Below the pieces are notes generated by a model that made no database searches, was not told where the DNA came from, and was given only the letters and a program-made list of their open reading frames with translations. This document shows, piece by piece, positions 22,157-25,964 of a stretch of DNA of 25,964 nucleotides (its first letter is position 1; every line of letters begins with the position of its first letter). Source of the stretch: Pseudomonadota bacterium (GTDB lineage Bacteria > Pseudomonadota > Gammaproteobacteria > Xanthomonadales > Xanthomonadaceae); NCBI GenBank assembly GCA_023461075.1, contig JAEWNY010000020.1, positions 1 to 25,964 of the forward strand, in the 5' to 3' direction. A program made the position numbers and the translations under genes.

Positions 22157-22992
22157 GCGAACAGGTCGTCCTGCGGCGAATCGCCATCCGCCCCGACGTA
22201 CAGGGACTGGAGCTGCGCGCGTGCTGCACGCAATGGATCTTCCATCAGGAAACGCGCCAGCCGCGGACGATAATCCGGCCAGCGCACCGCGAGCACGTCG
22301 ATGTCGTCCTCGCCATGCCAGGGCTCACGGTCGCGGGCGACGAACGCCTGCTCGCACAGCGCATTGCGCCAGCCCATCGCCGCCAGCCGCAACGAGTAAT
22401 CGGTCAGCGCCGCCGCCCAGCTCTCGAAGCTCTCGCCGTCCAGCATCCCGGTGCGCTTGCGCGGTGCGCCGCGCATCAGGACCGCGTGGGTCCCGGCGGT
22501 AGGCAATTCGTGGTGCAGCGGCGGCATCCTTGCGCAGGCGCTGGCGATCCGGCGCGGCTCCGCCGGTTCGGGTTGCAATTCACCGATGCGCGGCCACGCG
22601 ACGCTTTCGCCTGCATTGCTCCACGGCGTCGCGGTGCCGATGGTCGGATCGCGCTGCAGGCAGGCCGCGAGTTGCTGCAACCAACCGGGCGCCGGACGCA
22701 CGTCGGGTGCAAGCACCGCGACATCCAGCTCGGCACAGGCGGCGATGCCTTCCGACAGATGCGCGGCTTCGCCGATCGGGCGCTGCCGGCGCGTGTATTC
22801 GGCCTGCAGGCGCGTGTTGTCCAGCCAGCGCTCGATGATGTCGATGCCGCGCGGCCCGGCCTGCGCGTCATCGAGCAACCAGACCCGCGTACCCGCCGGC
22901 GTGCCGATGTCGAGCGCGGCGAGGCAGGCGTCCAGCGCCGCATCGTCGGTGCCGATCGGCAGCAGGACGATGGGCAAGGCGTCTGGATTCAT
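22153..22992 (-). CDS. Divergent glycosyltransferase family 2-like protein
   Basis: The 279-residue protein opens with LPIVLLPIGTDDAALDACLAALD and VWLLDDAQAGPRGIDIIERWLD, which resemble the first strand and DD motif of GT-A glycosyltransferases. AVLAPDVRPAPGWLQQLAACLQRDPTIGTATPWSNAGE matches the D-x-x-x-x-x-GWL and 'TPWSNNG'-type block of some bacterial family 2 members. The usual metal-binding DxD is replaced by APDV, and a clear ED base motif is missing, although FESWAAALTDYSLRLAAMGWR sits in the corresponding place. Activity is therefore uncertain; it may be a partner of the overlapping downstream glycosyltransferase. No signal peptide or membrane segment is seen. Confidence 0.72.
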   Translation of the reverse strand: MNPDALPIVLLPIGTDDAALDACLAALDIGTPAGTRVWLLDDAQAGPRGIDIIERWLDNTRLQAEYTRRQRPIGEAAHLSEGIAACAELDVAVLAPDVRPAPGWLQQLAACLQRDPTIGTATPWSNAGESVAWPRIGELQPEPAEPRRIASACARMPPLHHELPTAGTHAVLMRGAPRKRTGMLDGESFESWAAALTDYSLRLAAMGWRNALCEQAFVARDREPWHGEDDIDVLAVRWPDYRPRLARFLMEDPLRAARAQLQSLYVGADGDSPQDDLFA

Positions 22993-23009
22993 GCAGGAAG
23001 CGCGACGTG

Positions 23010-23034
23010 GATTCGCGCCACTGTAGCGCGAATC
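23010..23034 (-). terminator. Hairpin after purL, possible terminator
   Basis: GATTCGCGC (23010-23018) and GCGCGAATC (23026-23034) are perfect nine-base arms around a seven-base loop, 9 bases beyond the purL stop. No U-tract follows on the minus strand, so it may act as a Rho-assisted stop or 3' end stabiliser. It lies only 17 bases before the next gene, so it could also affect that gene's leader. Confidence 0.5.
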
Positions 23035-23043
23035 AAGGACGCC

Positions 23044-25964
23044 TCACCCGATCCACGCCCGCGCGTTCTGGAACATGCGCGACCACGGCGAGGCATCGCC
23101 CCACGCGTCCGGATGCCAGCTGAAGTTGACGGCCGCCAGCGTGCGCTCGGGATGCGGCATCAGGATCGTCGCGCGGCCATCGTCGCTGACCACGCCGGCA
23201 ATGCCGTCCGGCGAGCCGTTGGGGTTGGCCGGATAGCGCGTTGCGATGCGCCCATCGCCTTCGACGTAGCGCGCGGCGACCGCGACCGATGATTGGTCGA
23301 TGTCGCTGCCGAATTCCATGCGTCCTTCACCGTGCGCGACCACCACCGGGATGCGCGAGCCGGCCATGCCACGCAGCAGGACCGAAGGCGATTCGCCCAC
23401 TTCCACCTGAGCCAGCCGCCCCTCGTATTGCTCGCTGCTATTGCGCAGCAGCTGCGGCCAATGCGCGGCCCCGGGGATGATGTCCTTCAGCTGCGACAGC
23501 ATCTGGCAGCCGTTGCAGACACCGAGGGTGAAGGTGTTTTCGCGGACGAAGAACGCGGCGAACTGCTCGCGCAACGCCGGGCGCTCGAGGATCGAGGTCG
23601 CCCAGCCGCGGCCCGCCCCCAGCACGTCGCCATAGCTGAAGCCGCCGCAGGCAGCCAGGCCGATGACATCGTCGAGATGGGCGCGGCCTTCGATCAGGTC
23701 GCTCATGTGCACGTCGAATGCATCGAAGCCGGCACGCATGAAGGCCGCGGCCATCTCGACGTGCCCATTGACGCCCTGCTCGCGCAGCACCGCGACGCGC
23801 GGCTTCGCGCCGATGTTGATGAAGGACGCGGCGATGTCCTCGTTCGGATCGAAGCCGAGCGAAGGCACGAGTCCCGGCGCAGTGAACTCGCGCGATGCCT
23901 CGCGCTCCTCGTCCGCCGACTGCGGGTTGTCGCGCAGGCGCTGCATCGCATGCGTCACGGACCACCAGGCATCGAACAGTTCCTGCCAATGCCACTCCGC
24001 CAACACCTCGCCATCGTCGAGTACGCGGATGTCGTCGGCCGTGGTCGGCCGGGCGATGCGTTGCGCGCATTCGACCAGGCCATGCTCGGCGACCAGGTCA
24101 GCGAACGCGGCGCGATCCTCGCCACGGATCTGCACGACGGCGCCGAGTTCCTCGTTGAACAGCACTTCGAAGACGTCGTCGTCGTGGTTGTCGGCCCAGC
24201 CATCGAGCGTGATGTCGAGGCCGAGGTGCGAAGCGAACGCCATCTCCGCCAGCGTGGCGAATACGCCGCCATCGGAGCGGTCGTGGTAGGCCAGCAGCAG
24301 GCCGGCCTCGCGCGCATCGCGGATCAGTTCGAAGAAGCCGCGCAGCAGCTGCGGCTCGTCGACGTCCGGCGATTCGCCGGCGAACGCCGCATGGGTCTGG
24401 GCGAGGATCGAGCCGCCCATGCGGCGCTGGCCGGCACCCAGGCCGATCAGCCACAGTTCCGTGTCGTCCTCGCGCGAGAGCAACGGGGTCAGTTGCTGGC
24501 GCACATCGACCACCGGCGCGAACGCGGTGACGATCAGCGACACTGGCGAGACCGACTTTTGCGCCTCGCCATCGGCCTGCCACTGCGCCTGCATCGACAA
24601 CGAATCCTTGCCGACCGGGATCGAGAGGTCGAGCGCGGGCGCGAGTTCCATGCCGACCGCCTCGACCGCGTCGAACAGCTTGGCATCCTCGCCCTCGTGC
24701 CCGGCGGCGGCCATCCAGTTGGCGGAGATCTTGATCCGGTCGAGCGATTCGACCGGTGCCGCGCAAAGGTTGGTGATCGCCTCGCCCACCGCCATGCGCG
24801 CCGATGCGGCGGCATCGATCAGCGCCAACGGCGTGCGTTCGCCGATCGCCATCGCCTCACCGGTGAAACCTTCGTAGCCGGCGAGCGTGATCGCGCAATC
24901 GGCGACCGGCATCTGCCACGGGCCGACCATCTGGTCGCGCGCGGTCAGGCCGCCGACGCTGCGGTCACCGATCGTGATGAGGAAATTCTTGGCCGCGACG
25001 GTCGGATGCGAGAGCACGCGCAGGCCCGCTTCATGCAGGGTGACCGTTGCGGTGTCGAGTTCCGGCCAGCGCGTGGCGGCCGGGTGCGCGGTGTCGCGAT
25101 GCATCTTCGGTGGCTTGCCGAACAGCAGGTCCATCGGCAGTTCGATGGCGGCATCGGCGGGGATCGCATCGGGCTTGGCGCCGTATCCGACGACCAGGCG
25201 CTCCTCCGCCGTGGCGAAACCGACCACCGCGAACGGGCAACGCTCGCGCGCGCAGATCGCGCTGAACTCGTCGATGCGATCGGCACTGATGCCGAGCACA
25301 TAGCGTTCCTGCGACTCGTTGCACCACAGCTGCATCGGCGAGAGGGACGGATCGTCGGTGGGGACCTTGTCCAGGTCGATGACGCCGCCGACGCCCGAAT
25401 CGTGCAGCAGTTCCGGGATCGCATTGGACAGGCCGCCGGCGCCGACGTCGTGGATCGAGCGGATCGGGTTCTTCTCGGCCAAGGCCACGCAGGCATCGAT
25501 TACTTCCTGCGCGCGCCGCTCCATCTCCGGGTTGTCGCGCTGCACGCTGGCGAAGTCGAGGTCTTCGGCACTGTCGCCCGACGCCACCGAACTGGCGGCA
25601 CCTCCGCCCAGGCCGATCAGCATCGCCGGGCCGCCGAGCACGATCACCGCATCGCCCGGTGCGAGCCTGCGTTTCTCGACCAGCGGCGCATCGATCGCAC
25701 CCAGGCCACCGGCCAGCATGATCGGCTTGTCGTAGGCGCGGGTCAGGCCTTCGCGCTCGGGCAACTCGAAGCTGCGGAAATAACCGGTGAGGTTCGGACG
25801 ACCAAACTCGTTGTTGAAGGCCGCCGCGCCGATCGGTCCTTCGATCATGATTTCGAAGGCGCTGGCCATGCGTGGATTGAGCGCACGCGGCGCTTCCCAC
25901 GCGCGTTCGAGTCCCGGTATGCGCAGGTGCGAGACCGAGAAACCTGCGAGGCCCGCCTTCGGCT
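23044..25964 (-). CDS. purL: PurL, phosphoribosylformylglycinamidine synthase (large type; 5' end outside window)
   Basis: PurL converts formylglycinamide ribotide to the amidine with glutamine and ATP, the fourth step of purine synthesis. The frame is open from the right edge, so about 972 C-terminal residues are visible of the roughly 1,300 typical for the single-chain proteobacterial enzyme. The visible start (PKAGLAGFSVSHLRIPG) matches the N-terminal third, then AFNNEFGRPNLTGYFR and the two PurM-like synthetase halves (IHDVGAGGLSNAIPELLHD; DRSDGGVFATLAEMAF). A class I glutamine amidotransferase domain begins near VAVLREQGVNGHVEM. Its nucleophile lies in LGVCNGCQML and the His-x-Glu pair in PHPERTL. 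There is no truncation at the C-terminus. The nearest internal ATG (25869) is not the start. Confidence 0.97.
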   Translation of the reverse strand, partial: PKAGLAGFSVSHLRIPGLERAWEAPRALNPRMASAFEIMIEGPIGAAAFNNEFGRPNLTGYFRSFELPEREGLTRAYDKPIMLAGGLGAIDAPLVEKRRLAPGDAVIVLGGPAMLIGLGGGAASSVASGDSAEDLDFASVQRDNPEMERRAQEVIDACVALAEKNPIRSIHDVGAGGLSNAIPELLHDSGVGGVIDLDKVPTDDPSLSPMQLWCNESQERYVLGISADRIDEFSAICARERCPFAVVGFATAEERLVVGYGAKPDAIPADAAIELPMDLLFGKPPKMHRDTAHPAATRWPELDTATVTLHEAGLRVLSHPTVAAKNFLITIGDRSVGGLTARDQMVGPWQMPVADCAITLAGYEGFTGEAMAIGERTPLALIDAAASARMAVGEAITNLCAAPVESLDRIKISANWMAAAGHEGEDAKLFDAVEAVGMELAPALDLSIPVGKDSLSMQAQWQADGEAQKSVSPVSLIVTAFAPVVDVRQQLTPLLSREDDTELWLIGLGAGQRRMGGSILAQTHAAFAGESPDVDEPQLLRGFFELIRDAREAGLLLAYHDRSDGGVFATLAEMAFASHLGLDITLDGWADNHDDDVFEVLFNEELGAVVQIRGEDRAAFADLVAEHGLVECAQRIARPTTADDIRVLDDGEVLAEWHWQELFDAWWSVTHAMQRLRDNPQSADEEREASREFTAPGLVPSLGFDPNEDIAASFINIGAKPRVAVLREQGVNGHVEMAAAFMRAGFDAFDVHMSDLIEGRAHLDDVIGLAACGGFSYGDVLGAGRGWATSILERPALREQFAAFFVRENTFTLGVCNGCQMLSQLKDIIPGAAHWPQLLRNSSEQYEGRLAQVEVGESPSVLLRGMAGSRIPVVVAHGEGRMEFGSDIDQSSVAVAARYVEGDGRIATRYPANPNGSPDGIAGVVSDDGRATILMPHPERTLAAVNFSWHPDAWGDASPWSRMFQNARAWIG

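Overview
This is a GC-rich (roughly two-thirds G+C by eye), densely packed chromosomal window from a gammaproteobacterium. It most likely comes from the Lysobacteraceae/Xanthomonadaceae (Lysobacter, Luteimonas, Xanthomonas and relatives). The evidence is the combination of a dcw cluster running mraY directly into ftsW with no murD between them, an rsmI / lpoA-yraN neighbourhood upstream of rnpB and mraZ, a glyA-nrdR-ribD-ribE-ribBX-ribH-nusB-thiL string, and a type-2 pyrF. Genus assignment is inference. No phage, transposase, CRISPR array or tRNA is visible. Most of the window is conserved housekeeping DNA.

Layout. Bases 1-7735 (minus strand) hold the start of the division and cell-wall (dcw) cluster, read from mraZ through rsmH, ftsL, ftsI, murE, murF and mraY into a truncated ftsW. 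Every junction overlaps by 1 to 11 bases, so the cluster looks like one translationally coupled operon. It is preceded by a good sigma-70 promoter with 10-bp-spaced MraZ-type repeats. Bases 7736-8205 form the longest non-coding stretch. It holds that promoter, a perfect DnaA box, a 25-bp palindrome, and a near-identical partial copy of the 3' third of the RNase P RNA gene. The complete rnpB gene lies at about 8210-8564.

Next come rsmI (minus), then divergently a short LpoA-like lipoprotein gene and yraN (plus). Bases 11077-17601 (minus) form a second operon-like string: glyA, nrdR, the riboflavin genes ribD, ribE, ribBX and ribH, then nusB and thiL. It joins one-carbon/serine metabolism, control of ribonucleotide reductase, flavin and thiamine cofactors, and transcription antitermination. 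The RibBX protein has a GTP cyclohydrolase II-like half that has lost its zinc cysteines. ettA (plus) starts from a divergent promoter region shared with glyA and is followed by pyrF. pyrF has an unusually structured leader with nested and mutually exclusive inverted repeats. The right end (minus) holds purL (5' end outside the window), two overlapping glycosyltransferase-type genes, and a zinc-ribbon membrane protein of the DUF3667 type.

The most unusual features are non-coding: the tandem partial duplication of rnpB, the palindrome and DnaA box between it and the dcw promoter, and the cloverleaf-like pyrF leader. No clearly new multi-gene system was found.
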